This document shows positions 17,600 through 26,888 of a stretch of DNA of 64,000 nt, piece after piece. Within the stretch, counting starts at the first letter, position 1. Each line of letters begins with the position of its first letter. Source of the DNA: an uncultured Tolumonas sp. (GTDB lineage: Bacteria > Pseudomonadota > Gammaproteobacteria > Enterobacterales > Aeromonadaceae). Made by a program: the position numbers and the translations under genes. Under the pieces are notes generated by a model. That model was not told where the DNA came from. It ran no database searches and was given only the letters and a program-made list of their open reading frames with translations. The stretch spans positions 62,001 through 126,000 of the forward strand of contig NZ_OY781390.1 of the NCBI RefSeq assembly GCF_963676665.1, written 5' to 3'.

Positions 17600-20500
17600 T
17601 CTTGGCCTTGCCGGGCGAATTGCCCGTCAGTTCCTGCATTCACCCATCACGCCGTTATTCGCTATCGTGGGGTTGCTGTTAGGTATTGCTGCGGTGCTGG
17701 TTACGCCGAAAGAGGAAGAACCACAAATCGAGGTGACCTTCGCCGATATCTATATTCCTTTTCCCGGCGCCAGCCCGCAAGAGGTGGAACAGTTGGTGAC
17801 ACTGCCTGCTGAGCAAGTGTTATCGGAAATGAAAGATATCGATACTCTATATTCCTTCTCGCAACCCGGTGGTGCCATGTTGATCGTGGCGTTCAAGGTA
17901 GGCAAACCGCGTCAACAAGCGTTAGTTGATCTGTATAACCAACTGGCCTCGAATAAAGATTGGTTACCGGCTGGTTTAGGGGTTGGCGAACCGTTAGTTA
18001 AACCCCGCGCGATTGATGATGTGCCGATCTTGAATTTAACCTTATGGAGTAAACAAGCCGACATTACGGCGGAACAACTCACGCAGATCGCACATGGCCT
18101 GGAAACCGAGTTGAAGCGGTTACCCGGTACGCGCCAGATCCAGACCGTTGGGCGGCATGATCGGGTCGTGCAGGTGACAATTGACCCGGCCAAACTCAAT
18201 GCATTTGGTTTAAATTGGCCGCAAATATCTCAGGTATTAAACAGTGCTAATCAGCAGCAAAACAATCTGTCGCTGACGCAGGATAACCAACAAGTAAGCT
18301 TACAAGTCGGTGAGTTTCTCGGTTCCAGTGATGAAGTAGGTCAGCTGATTATCAGCAGCCAGCAAGGGCATCCGGTGTATTTGGCTGACGTGGCCACCAT
18401 CAACGACGGTGCCGATGTACCAAACGCCAATGTCTGGATGAGTCAGCAAGGTAAGGTTTATCCCGCCGTTACGCTGGCCATCGCCAAACAGCCCGGTGTG
18501 AACGCCGTCGATTTAAGCCGTGCGGTGAGTGCGCGGGTGGCACAGATCCACAATATTTTGATCCCGCAGGGAGTTGAGGTCAGCCTGACGCGCGATTACG
18601 GGCAAACGGCGAATGAGAAAGCGAATAAACTCATCAGTAAGCTGATTTTTGCCACGACCGCCGTGGTGATTTTGGTCTGGCTGAGTATGGGCTGGCGTGA
18701 AGCCGCCGTCGTCGGCAGTGCGATTGTGTTGACGCTGGCGATGACCCTGTTTGCCTCATGGGCCTGGGGATTTACCTTAAATCGTATCTCACTGTTTGCG
18801 CTAATCTTTTCCATCGGCATTCTGGTCGATGATGCCATCGTGGTGGTGGAAAATATCCACCGGCATCAGCAAGCAGGCGGTAATTGGAAAGAAGCGATTC
18901 CGCAGGCAGTGGATGAAGTCGGCGGTCCGACTATTCTGGCCACACTGACCGTTATTGCCGCACTGCTCCCCATGGCGTTTGTCAGTGGCATGATGGGTCC
19001 ATACATGAGCCCGATCCCGATCAATGCCAGTACGGGGATGCTGATTTCACTGGGCGTCGCTTTTATCGTTACCCCGTGGTTAGCACTGCATCTGCTGAAA
19101 TCACATCACAGCGCATCCAGCCCAACGGAACACAAAGCCACCGGATTGTTGCGCCGTATTCTGGGTTCATTCCTGTTGGGCGAACATGCGAAAAAAGCAC
19201 GTCGCAAACTGGCACTGGTTGTCGCTTTGTTGGTGCTAGGGTCGCTGGCGTTACCGGTGTTGGAATTGGTGGTGCTGAAAATGCTGCCATTTGATAACAA
19301 ATCAGAATTTCAGGTGATGGTCGATCTGCCGGAAGGCACACCACTGGAACAAACACAAACGCTATTACAACAACTGGCGCATGAAGCTGAACAGATCCCG
19401 GAAGTGACCTCAGTGCAGATTTATGCAGGCACATCGGCACCGATCAATTTTAATGGCTTGGTGCGGCATTATTTTATGCGGCAATCGGCGGAACTCGGCG
19501 ATCTACAAGTCAATCTGCAAGGCAAACATGAACGCGATCGTTCCAGCCATCAGATCGCCCGTGACGCGAGGGAGCGGTTAGCGCCACTAGCGAAAGCATC
19601 TGGTGCCACACTGAAAGTGGTCGAGATCCCACCCGGCCCGCCAGTGTGGTCGCCGATCCTGGCAGAAGTGTATGGCCCGACACAGGCCATGCGTGAACAA
19701 GCCGCCTTACAGATCCAGGATACGTTTAAAAACACCGCCGATATCGTGGATATTGATGTTGATGTACCCGCGCAACAGCAACATTGGCAGATCACGATTG
19801 ATCGGGCACGCGCAACCCGTTTGGGGATTGCAGAAGCGACGATCCGGCAGACACTGGCGGGCGCACTCAATGGTGAGGATGTCAGTTATCTGCATACACC
19901 GGATCAGAAATACGCCAAACCGATCCGTCTGCGTTTGGATGACGGTGAAAAAGTCGATCTGCTTGGCGTGTTAAGCCTGACGCTGCCCTCTGCTACTGGC
20001 AAAGCGATCGCCTTGAGTGAACTGGTGCAGGTCAATAAAACCAGCAAACCGCACAGCATCATGCATAAAAACATGCAACCGATGGTGATGGTGACCGCCG
20101 ATATGGCCGGTAAACTCGACAGCCCACTTTATGGGATGGCCGAAATCGCCAGTACATTAAGCGATAAACATCCGGCATGGAAACAGTCGTTAATTGGGCA
20201 ACCGGACGGGCTTTCCGGTGTCGCTATTAAGTGGGATGGTGAATGGAAAATCACCTATGAAACCTTCCGCGACATGGGCATTGCCTATTCCGTCGGGATA
20301 TTGTTGATCTACTTTCTGGTGGTCGCGCAGTTTAACTCCTACAGCGTGCCGCTGATCATCATGGCACCGATCCCGCTGACTCTGGTTGGCGTTATGCCAG
20401 GGCATGCCCTGATGGGGGCGCCGTTCACCGCCACTTCCATGATTGGCATGATTGCGCTAGCGGGCATTATCGTGCGCAATTCCATCCTGTTGGTTGATTT

Positions 20501-20762
20501 TGTTAATCAGCAACGCGCGGCGGGAGTGGAACTTGCCGAAGCGGTGATCAACAGTGGCGTGGTGCGGGCGAAACCAATCATTCTGACGGCATTAGCCGCG
20601 ATGATTGGTGCTACCTTTATTTTGGATGATCCGATCTTTAGCGGTCTGGCCATCAGCCTGCTGTTTGGTTTGTTTGCCTCAACTGTGCTGACGCTGGTTG
20701 TGATCCCGGTGCTTTATTATCTCTATTTGTCACGGAAAGAAGAGTCAAAGACCGCGCATTAA
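17589..20762 (+). CDS. RND efflux transporter permease
   Basis: A 1,057-residue inner-membrane protein with the typical RND layout: one N-terminal span, a large periplasmic loop, six spans, a second loop and five spans. TM4 carries the proton-relay Asp pair in SIGILVDDAIVVVENIHRH. The duplicated segments GMLISLGVAFIVTPWLALHLL and GMIALAGIIVRNSILLVDFVNQ are classic. It matches the AcrB-like/MdtB-like group of uncertain substrate rather than the CusA metal group, because no Met-rich channel motif is obvious. The start is ATG 17589, overlapping the adaptor gene. GC content looks higher than in neighbouring genes, which hints at separate ancestry. Confidence 0.92.
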   Translation: MRPDLGLAGRIARQFLHSPITPLFAIVGLLLGIAAVLVTPKEEEPQIEVTFADIYIPFPGASPQEVEQLVTLPAEQVLSEMKDIDTLYSFSQPGGAMLIVAFKVGKPRQQALVDLYNQLASNKDWLPAGLGVGEPLVKPRAIDDVPILNLTLWSKQADITAEQLTQIAHGLETELKRLPGTRQIQTVGRHDRVVQVTIDPAKLNAFGLNWPQISQVLNSANQQQNNLSLTQDNQQVSLQVGEFLGSSDEVGQLIISSQQGHPVYLADVATINDGADVPNANVWMSQQGKVYPAVTLAIAKQPGVNAVDLSRAVSARVAQIHNILIPQGVEVSLTRDYGQTANEKANKLISKLIFATTAVVILVWLSMGWREAAVVGSAIVLTLAMTLFASWAWGFTLNRISLFALIFSIGILVDDAIVVVENIHRHQQAGGNWKEAIPQAVDEVGGPTILATLTVIAALLPMAFVSGMMGPYMSPIPINASTGMLISLGVAFIVTPWLALHLLKSHHSASSPTEHKATGLLRRILGSFLLGEHAKKARRKLALVVALLVLGSLALPVLELVVLKMLPFDNKSEFQVMVDLPEGTPLEQTQTLLQQLAHEAEQIPEVTSVQIYAGTSAPINFNGLVRHYFMRQSAELGDLQVNLQGKHERDRSSHQIARDARERLAPLAKASGATLKVVEIPPGPPVWSPILAEVYGPTQAMREQAALQIQDTFKNTADIVDIDVDVPAQQQHWQITIDRARATRLGIAEATIRQTLAGALNGEDVSYLHTPDQKYAKPIRLRLDDGEKVDLLGVLSLTLPSATGKAIALSELVQVNKTSKPHSIMHKNMQPMVMVTADMAGKLDSPLYGMAEIASTLSDKHPAWKQSLIGQPDGLSGVAIKWDGEWKITYETFRDMGIAYSVGILLIYFLVVAQFNSYSVPLIIMAPIPLTLVGVMPGHALMGAPFTATSMIGMIALAGIIVRNSILLVDFVNQQRAAGVELAEAVINSGVVRAKPIILTALAAMIGATFILDDPIFSGLAISLLFGLFASTVLTLVVIPVLYYLYLSRKEESKTAH

Positions 20763-20789
20763 GCGTTAATTGATAGTTCAATAAATAAG

Positions 20790-20819
20790 GAGGGTCATGA
20801 CATCATGATCCTCTTTTTT
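20790..20819 (+). terminator. Rho-independent terminator after the RND operon
   Basis: GAGGGTCATGA (20790-20800) pairs with 20803-20813 with one G-T wobble and a CA loop, followed by six T residues. Confidence 0.88.
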
Positions 20820-20887
20820 AATGTTTATTTTCTTATGGTTAGTCATAAATGGTGCTTTAAAGATCAGCAAAATTTATTTGCTGCTAG

Positions 20888-20956
20888 AACATGACGCGAT
20901 CAATGTAGCCGTGTTGATGGGCGGGGGGCCGGCAACAAAAAGAGTGCTATGAACAT
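20888..20956 (+). pseudogene. Possible remnant of an AhpD-like gene
   Basis: Translated in one frame the stretch reads EHDAINVAVLMGGGPATKRVL and then a stop. The segment NVAVLMGGGPA closely resembles DVAILMGGGPA in the intact AhpD-like protein encoded at 47134-47478. No start or upstream domain is visible. It looks like a decayed 3' fragment. Confidence 0.45.
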
Positions 20957-21014
20957 ATTGTTGCAGTATTGTTAATGGCTATTATTTAGGTATTTCTAAT
21001 GTAAGGTGCTTTTT

Positions 21015-21782
21015 ATGTTTGTCGGCATAATGCGGAATGTACTGATATTTTGTCTTATTCCGTTTCAGCTCGTGATGGCTTCAGAACCTCTTCCAGCAGC
21101 AATTCAAGCTTTTGAGAAACAAGGTATGCATATTGTTGGTCGTTTTGATGCGCCGAATGGCATGCAAGGATACGCCGCTGAATATCAAAAACAGGGGATC
21201 ACTTTGTATGCTAGTCGTGATGGCAAGTTTGTTCTTAGCGGTTATCTTTATGACGCAAAAGGCAACAATCTGTCATTGAAACCACTGAATGAATTAGTCT
21301 ATTCGCCTATGGCAAAACAGGTTTGGGCTAAATTAGAAAAAAGTACCTGGATTGCTGATGGTAAAGATAACGCACCAAAAATTATTTATATGTTTTCGGA
21401 CCCTAACTGCCCTTATTGCAATCGTTTTTGGCAACAGGCTCGTCCGTGGGTTGAGGGTGGAAAAATTCAGATAAGACATATTCTGGTGGGGATCCTCAGT
21501 CATGATAGTCCTGCAAAAGCCGCTGCTTTATTTAATATGAAAGACCCAGTAAAGGGATTACAGGAATATGAAGAAAGCAAAGGGAAGAATGGTCTGAAGC
21601 CGTTAGATCCAATTCCATCTGCGATACAAAAGAAGCTGGATGATAATCAGTTATTAATGGATGAATTGGGATCAGTTGCCACACCCACATTATTATATTT
21701 TGATGATACTGGGCGCCTGCAACAGCAACAAGGCATGCCTAAACCAGATGAATTGAATCAAATTTTGGGAAAACTGAATTGA
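21015..21782 (+). CDS. dsbG: Thiol:disulfide interchange protein DsbG
   Basis: The 255-residue protein has a signal peptide ending near VMA-SEP, an N-terminal DsbC/DsbG dimerisation domain, a linker and a thioredoxin domain with the active site CPYC (132-135) inside FSDPNCPYCNRFW. The cis-proline loop reads GSVATPTLLY. CPYC and the overall length match DsbG better than DsbC (CGYC). DsbG protects single cysteine thiols from over-oxidation in the periplasm and is kept reduced by DsbD. AAGG stands 8 nt before ATG 21015; a GTG at 21006 is in frame but less likely. It is monocistronic. Confidence 0.88.
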   Translation: MFVGIMRNVLIFCLIPFQLVMASEPLPAAIQAFEKQGMHIVGRFDAPNGMQGYAAEYQKQGITLYASRDGKFVLSGYLYDAKGNNLSLKPLNELVYSPMAKQVWAKLEKSTWIADGKDNAPKIIYMFSDPNCPYCNRFWQQARPWVEGGKIQIRHILVGILSHDSPAKAAALFNMKDPVKGLQEYEESKGKNGLKPLDPIPSAIQKKLDDNQLLMDELGSVATPTLLYFDDTGRLQQQQGMPKPDELNQILGKLN

Positions 21783-21789
21783 TACAGTG

Positions 21790-21816
21790 AAGGGAACTCT
21801 TATTCGGAGTTCCCTT
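21790..21816. terminator. Bidirectional hairpin between dsbG and methyltransferase
   Basis: AAGGGAACTC (21790-21799) is perfectly paired with 21807-21816 around a 7-nt loop. It lies between two convergent genes. Confidence 0.82.
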
Positions 21817-21833
21817 ATTATACCGAGATACAC

Positions 21834-22421
21834 TTACCGTCGGCCGATCACCTGTACCACAGAACCCATACCGGTATGTCCAATCCCTTCGATTATTTCC
21901 CGCTCAATTTTCTGTAAGCGCTCAAAGGTCAGTCCTTGTAATTCGTTTTGTAGCAATTCGGGGGTCATTAACCAGTCAACATTGGTGGGGCCACCGGTTC
22001 TGAAATTAAGTTGTTCCGGGGTATAAGCCTCAAGCAACAAGACGCCACCCATTTTTAAACTCTCAACGCAGTCAGCATGCACACGCGAACGCAAATCGGG
22101 TGGTAAATGAGCGAATATAGCAACGACACCATCCCAAGCTTTAGTACCGGGATTGTAGTCTTGTAAATCGGCATGGACCCAATGTACCGATACCCCTTTC
22201 GATTTAGCTAAAGCACGACCTTTCGCTAATCCAACTTCGGATGCATCAACCGCAGTCACCTTAAAGCCGAGTTCTGCCAACCAGACTGCATTTCTACCTT
22301 CACCTTCTGCAATACACAGAATTTTTCCCTCTGGGACAAAATGATGAACATTTTCGCGCAGGAAATCGTTAGGAGAAGAGCCATAAATGAATTGTGAATT
22401 GCTGTATTTTTCATCCCACAT
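21834..22421 (-). CDS. Class I SAM-dependent methyltransferase
   Basis: The 195-residue protein starts MWDEKYSNSQFIYGSSPNDFL, a hallmark of TehB-like/thiopurine-methyltransferase-like enzymes. The SAM-binding motif I reads ILCIAEGEGRNAVWLAELG, motif II TAVDASEVGLAK, and the later LLLEAYTPEQL fits motif III of this subgroup. It probably methylates a small, soft nucleophile such as a chalcogen or thiol compound in the cytoplasm. It is divergent from the YeiH-type permease and may share its operator region. The substrate is not known. Confidence 0.85.
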   Translation of the reverse strand: MWDEKYSNSQFIYGSSPNDFLRENVHHFVPEGKILCIAEGEGRNAVWLAELGFKVTAVDASEVGLAKGRALAKSKGVSVHWVHADLQDYNPGTKAWDGVVAIFAHLPPDLRSRVHADCVESLKMGGVLLLEAYTPEQLNFRTGGPTNVDWLMTPELLQNELQGLTFERLQKIEREIIEGIGHTGMGSVVQVIGRR

Positions 22422-22456
22422 TGAACATATCCATTTGAAATGAAGGGTTAATTGGT

Positions 22457-22494
22457 TATCTAAATTAGTTCTATCGATATAACGAATTTAGATA
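22457..22494. promoter_or_regulatory. Inverted repeat in divergent promoter
   Basis: TATCTAAATT (22457-22466) and its exact complement (22485-22494) flank an 18-nt AT-rich core. The region is the only regulatory space between the methyltransferase (minus) and the YeiH-type gene (plus). The half-site overlaps that of the palindrome at 16547. Confidence 0.5.
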
Positions 22495-22540
22495 TAGAAA
22501 ATATCGGTGTTACTCTGATCGAGTTAAGAGGAGTACCGTA

Positions 22541-23605
22541 ATGAACCTATATATTAGATTATCATTAAATAAAAATGATGTGTTCAAATCACATTACATG
22601 GGGTTAATGTTTACCGCAGGTGTCGCTATCGCGGGATTATTGATGTCTCAAAGTGCTACTGCGCAACATTGGGGTTTTAGTGCACTGACTATTGCGATTG
22701 CACTAGGAATTGTTTTAGGCAATACCGTTTATCCACATATTGCGAGTGCATGTGCATCAGGTGTTGGTGTCGCTAAGCAGCAATTATTGCGCACAGGAAT
22801 CGTACTTTATGGTTTGCGTATTACCTTTCAGCAGATCGCTGGGGTAGGGATGACGGCTATCGTTACCGATTTTATGGTACTGAGTTCTACTTTTTTGCTG
22901 GCTTATTGGCTTGGGACTCGGATCTTCAAGCTCGATAGAGACACGGCACTTTTAATCGGTGCGGGTAGCTCAATCTGTGGCGCAGCAGCGGTGATGGCAA
23001 CAGAACCGATTGTTCGTGCTCAAGCCAGCAAGGTCAGCATCGCAGTGGCAACCGTGGTGGTATTTGGTACGGCAGGCATGTTTTTGTATCCGGCGCTTTA
23101 CCATTTTTGGTTTACGACATTACCAATATTCCAGACTCAGAACAGTTATGGTGTCTATGCCGGTTCAACCATTCATGAAGTCGCACAGGTATTTGCGGCG
23201 GGTCAGGCGATTGGGCCTAAAGCAGCGGATATTGCCGTCATTGTGAAAATGATCCGGGTCATGATGTTGGCTCCATTCTTATTGTTACTTTCTGGGTGGC
23301 TGCGACTTCGTTCTGCCAATCAGTCAGAACAGAGTCGTAAAATCACCATCCCTTGGTTTGCCGTGTTTTTTGTCGTGATGGCTGGCATCAACTCGTTGCA
23401 GTGGTTACCAGCATCGATAACGCATGAACTGATTGTGCTGGATAATTTCTTGCTCGCTATGGCGATGGCGGCATTAGGCTTAACCACACACTTGGGGGCG
23501 ATCAGATCTGCGGGTCTAAAACCGCTTATGTTGGGCGGAATTCTTTTCATGTATTTAATTCTGGGCGGTGGATTTATTAACTGGCTGGTTGCGAGCAATA
23601 GTTGA
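22541..23605 (+). CDS. YeiH/UPF0324-family putative sulfate exporter
   Basis: A 354-residue inner-membrane protein with about ten spans. Family motifs include WGFSALTIAIALGIVLGNTVYP, LLRTGIVLYGLRITFQQIAGVG, LLIGAGSSICGAAAVMA and YAGSTIHEVAQVFAAG. The family is annotated as putative sulfate exporters and is often regulated in connection with cysteine or sulfite metabolism, but transport has rarely been shown. AGAGGAGT stands about 8 nt before the ATG. It is adjacent to a convergent operon, with only one base between the stops. Confidence 0.88.
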   Translation: MNLYIRLSLNKNDVFKSHYMGLMFTAGVAIAGLLMSQSATAQHWGFSALTIAIALGIVLGNTVYPHIASACASGVGVAKQQLLRTGIVLYGLRITFQQIAGVGMTAIVTDFMVLSSTFLLAYWLGTRIFKLDRDTALLIGAGSSICGAAAVMATEPIVRAQASKVSIAVATVVVFGTAGMFLYPALYHFWFTTLPIFQTQNSYGVYAGSTIHEVAQVFAAGQAIGPKAADIAVIVKMIRVMMLAPFLLLLSGWLRLRSANQSEQSRKITIPWFAVFFVVMAGINSLQWLPASITHELIVLDNFLLAMAMAALGLTTHLGAIRSAGLKPLMLGGILFMYLILGGGFINWLVASNS

Positions 23606-23606
23606 G

Positions 23607-24896
23607 TTAGAAAAAATAACGGACATAAATTTCAAATCGCTGGCGGGATAACTTCTCGCCAAACTCCGTTTGTTGTTCGCGTGATAATAAAATGGCTCGG
23701 GCACGTAACTCGGTATTTGAAAATCCGGTGTAGCTGATTTCCGGTGTTATCTGGAAACTACCGTCATCCAGATGACTGATAAAAGTCAGACTAGGCGTGG
23801 TATAAAGCCAGTCAAATGGTTCGTTAATACTGGCACGCAGATAGAGGTAATTTTCACCGGAATTTGCCTTGTTGTAACCCGATTGCATAAGTTGCCGGGC
23901 CTTTTGTAACTGAGCATTGGTTTCACCAGAACTCACGGCGCTATTAATAAATGCATAATAGTTGTCCAATTCTGATGTGCTGTAACCTCGTCCGTTATGA
24001 AGATATTCAACAATCCAGGTGACTTCATGTTCTGTCAAATAACGGGCGCCCAATAAGTAACTATCGGGGTTAGCTGTTGATAACACAGTAGAACCTGATG
24101 AATCGAGTGTATTTTTTCCTACAGCATATTGATGCGCCCATTCACCATGAATCTCTAGCTCACTACTTATATTACGCGAAAAATCCAATCCGATACTTTG
24201 TGGTCTGGCGCCTTTACCCAGCCACAGCAGGTCAATATCCGTGTTCCAGGCCAAAAGATAAAGTTTCGCCGCTGGATTAAGCGATCCCTCAGGTCCAAAG
24301 TCAGGGTTTAATTCATCATAAGTCGGTACCACAACGGGTGTCAGCGTCAGTGTACGGATATTGCCATCAAGGGTTTTGGTCCACTCCATGCTGACCATAT
24401 TAAAGCCTTCACGCGCAGTTTGTGGATCGGATGGGTCTTTGGGCCGTTCAATAAAACCAACCGGATTCCAGGCATAACCTTTTCCCCAACGTTGAACCCG
24501 TTTACCAATATCTACAGAATAATTTGTGGTAGGGCTCCAGCGGATGCCGCCGTCCATGATCTTGTCATCTTCTTCCGTTGCAACAAACGAGTCTTCCGCA
24601 TAACTGGCTTGTCCGTGGATATCTGCAACCGTATTGGTCAGATGCAATTTACCTGTTAGATCCAGTGTGCCTGTACTGCGATAAAGCCAGTTACGTGACG
24701 GTTCATCAGGGTAATTCAGAGAATAAATAGCCCGTTCCGGCTGCAAACGTAACGCTTCCTGTTTGGCTTCAACATAGCCGTTGAATTCAAATGTTTTCTT
24801 TTCATATTCACTGGTATCGAAAGAAAAATCCTCTGCCAAAGAAGAATATGATGCGGTCGCCAGCAAAAAAAATTCCATGGCGATCCACTTTTTCAT
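23607..24896 (-). CDS. Outer-membrane beta-barrel protein of an ABC/LolA-type operon
   Basis: The 429-residue product begins with a signal peptide (cleavage near SLA-ED). It then shows the alternating aromatic pattern of an outer-membrane barrel and ends in Phe (YVRYFF), the usual BAM recognition signal. Motifs such as VDIGKRVQRWGKGYAWNPVGFIERPKDP are shared with DUF1302-like barrel proteins. It is the last gene of a four-gene operon and overlaps the LolA-like gene by 4 bp. Together they look like a trans-envelope export or lipid/lipoprotein-placement machine; the cargo is unknown. Confidence 0.75.
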   Translation of the reverse strand: MKKWIAMEFFLLATASYSSLAEDFSFDTSEYEKKTFEFNGYVEAKQEALRLQPERAIYSLNYPDEPSRNWLYRSTGTLDLTGKLHLTNTVADIHGQASYAEDSFVATEEDDKIMDGGIRWSPTTNYSVDIGKRVQRWGKGYAWNPVGFIERPKDPSDPQTAREGFNMVSMEWTKTLDGNIRTLTLTPVVVPTYDELNPDFGPEGSLNPAAKLYLLAWNTDIDLLWLGKGARPQSIGLDFSRNISSELEIHGEWAHQYAVGKNTLDSSGSTVLSTANPDSYLLGARYLTEHEVTWIVEYLHNGRGYSTSELDNYYAFINSAVSSGETNAQLQKARQLMQSGYNKANSGENYLYLRASINEPFDWLYTTPSLTFISHLDDGSFQITPEISYTGFSNTELRARAILLSREQQTEFGEKLSRQRFEIYVRYFF

Positions 24897-25630
24897 TTAC
24901 GCAGTTCCTCAACACGACTCATAAAACCTAACGTAAATACGTCTTCAGGAACATCGCGTTTCTTCAAACCGGAATAAAGCATGACTGAGCGGAAGCCTTT
25001 ATACAGCGGGCTATCGGTTTCAATGGTTGCTGGCCGTTTTATGCCATCGCCGAAGTCTTTTAAATCTTTAAAATGCAGTGTTTTTATTAACATGCCACTG
25101 CTGGCATAGGCTCCTATTTCACGTGGTAACAGTAATGACTTATCGACTGTCATTTTCAATTGGTCGTAAGCAACACTTGTACTTTTCGCTTTCAGGATAA
25201 GCTGATACACATCCGCTTGTTCAGTGATATTAGTTACATCATATTCTTCGGCATAATCTACGCGCATGATGTCCGCATTATTGAAAACACCGCCAATCAC
25301 GGACTGTAAACTCGTGATCCGGATTGGTTTACCTACGTTAGGAATGTATAACCACATGTTATCGCCCTGACGTAGTGTGGTACGGCCTTTATCGCTGGCA
25401 GGAGAAAGAAACAACGTAACGATTTTATCGCGACCACTTTTTACCGAATAAATAACGAACTCTTTCCGAGTGTTATTCGGTTCAATATTGATAAGTTTTC
25501 GATACGATTCGTATGATTCAGGTTCCAGATTCCGATCTACTTTTTGCAATATAGTTTTGCCATCGAGCGCCATGGTGCTGAACGGTAAAATTAACAGACA
25601 GCCTGCAAACAGATAGTTAAGAAAACGCAT
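24893..25630 (-). CDS. LolA-like outer-membrane lipoprotein-sorting protein
   Basis: The 245-residue protein has a signal peptide (FSTMA-LDG) and the LolA/LppX-like beta fold described for outer-membrane lipoprotein-sorting proteins. Typical parts are DKIVTLFLSPASDKGRTTLRQGDNMWLYIPN and YDQLKMTVDKSLLLPREIGAYASSGMLIKTLHF. It probably carries a lipid or lipoprotein across the periplasm between the ABC permease and the barrel protein. ATG 25630 is chosen because AGGAG precedes it; the gap to the permease gene is 13 bp. Confidence 0.82.
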   Translation of the reverse strand: MRFLNYLFAGCLLILPFSTMALDGKTILQKVDRNLEPESYESYRKLINIEPNNTRKEFVIYSVKSGRDKIVTLFLSPASDKGRTTLRQGDNMWLYIPNVGKPIRITSLQSVIGGVFNNADIMRVDYAEEYDVTNITEQADVYQLILKAKSTSVAYDQLKMTVDKSLLLPREIGAYASSGMLIKTLHFKDLKDFGDGIKRPATIETDSPLYKGFRSVMLYSGLKKRDVPEDVFTLGFMSRVEELRK

Positions 25631-25643
25631 GTTTATCTCCTGC

Positions 25644-26888
25644 TCAGACATGGTGTAATGCTTTTATCGGGTCCATTCGCGATGCACGCCATGCCGGTTG
25701 TAAACTAGCTAAAATGGAAACCAGAAGTGCTGCAACTAATACCCAAGTAATATCGATTATTGATAGTGTTGGATGTAGCGTGATCACTTCCCGGCCAAAG
25801 GCAAAGGAGATCGGTACGACTTGTAACAATGCCAGTATGGCAAGACTGAGTAAAATACCCGCCACTGCGCCGACTAACCCCAGCAATAAACCTTCGCCGA
25901 TAAACATACCCATGATGGTATTAGGTTGCGTACCGATCGCCGCTAACGTGCCGATTTCACGGATGCGTTCATAAACCGCCATCAGCATGACATTCAGCAC
26001 ACTAACCATCACGATGGTCACCAGCATAATGCGGATAAAAAGAGTCATCATGTCGATCATTTTGACGATATTGGCGAAGGGGGATAGCTCTTTCCAGGAA
26101 TGTAATTCCGTTACTGGTTTGTTCTCTTTATTGAGGATCTGTGACAATTTTTGACTCAGTTGATCATTAACATCTGATAGCTGATCCATATTCTTTAGCC
26201 GGATGGCAATTTCCATGATATCGGGTTGTTCTAATCGAAGCAGATCGCGGGCATCATCAATATGAATATAGCCATCGCGGCCGCCTGGGCCGGTTACTGC
26301 CTCCAGCACGCCACGAACAATAAAATTTTTGCCATTCACTGAGCCGGATGCATTAGTGGCGACAAGCACAATCGAATCGCCGACTTTGACTTTCATTCCT
26401 TTCGCCAATAAAGCCGGGATCAGAATCTGGCCGGGTTCCACTAATAAGCCAGTTGATGTTCCATCACTAATGCGTTGGCGCAGGGTAGGGACGGTAGCAT
26501 CTTCTGCCACAGGATCAACGCCATTCAAACGGATACTGGTGCTTTCATTGAAGTTGCTGAACATGGCGCCCAATTTCACACGTTCAGAATAACTGGCGAT
26601 GGCAGGTTCCGATTTCAGAATAGCTTCGACCTTTTTTATCGCGGTTGGTTTCAGGTCAAGGTTGAGTGGAAGATTATCGATCGATGCGGTGTAACCTTTA
26701 TGGTGGATCTGCAGATGACCAAGCATGCTGTCAGTGATACCGCCCACCATAACTTGTTTAAATGAGCCAGCCGTAGCGACAAATAATAGTAATGCGATCA
26801 CGCCAACAGCGATCAAAATGGCGGTTAATAACGTCCGGCGGCGATATCGCATCAGATTCCGCGCTGAAAGTTTTAATAAAGCAATCAT
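25644..26888 (-). CDS. FtsX-like ABC transporter permease
   Basis: The 414-residue protein has the MacB/LolC topology. One N-terminal span (about 20-42) is followed by a periplasmic MacB-PCD domain of about 230 residues, and the C-terminal FtsX domain has three spans. The segment VYERIREIGTLAAIGTQPNTIMGMFIGEGLLLGLVGAVAG is the hallmark coupling region. It overlaps the ATPase gene by 4 bp. This mechanotransmission type does not move cargo across the membrane but extracts it on the periplasmic side. Confidence 0.88.
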   Translation of the reverse strand: MIALLKLSARNLMRYRRRTLLTAILIAVGVIALLLFVATAGSFKQVMVGGITDSMLGHLQIHHKGYTASIDNLPLNLDLKPTAIKKVEAILKSEPAIASYSERVKLGAMFSNFNESTSIRLNGVDPVAEDATVPTLRQRISDGTSTGLLVEPGQILIPALLAKGMKVKVGDSIVLVATNASGSVNGKNFIVRGVLEAVTGPGGRDGYIHIDDARDLLRLEQPDIMEIAIRLKNMDQLSDVNDQLSQKLSQILNKENKPVTELHSWKELSPFANIVKMIDMMTLFIRIMLVTIVMVSVLNVMLMAVYERIREIGTLAAIGTQPNTIMGMFIGEGLLLGLVGAVAGILLSLAILALLQVVPISFAFGREVITLHPTLSIIDITWVLVAALLVSILASLQPAWRASRMDPIKALHHV

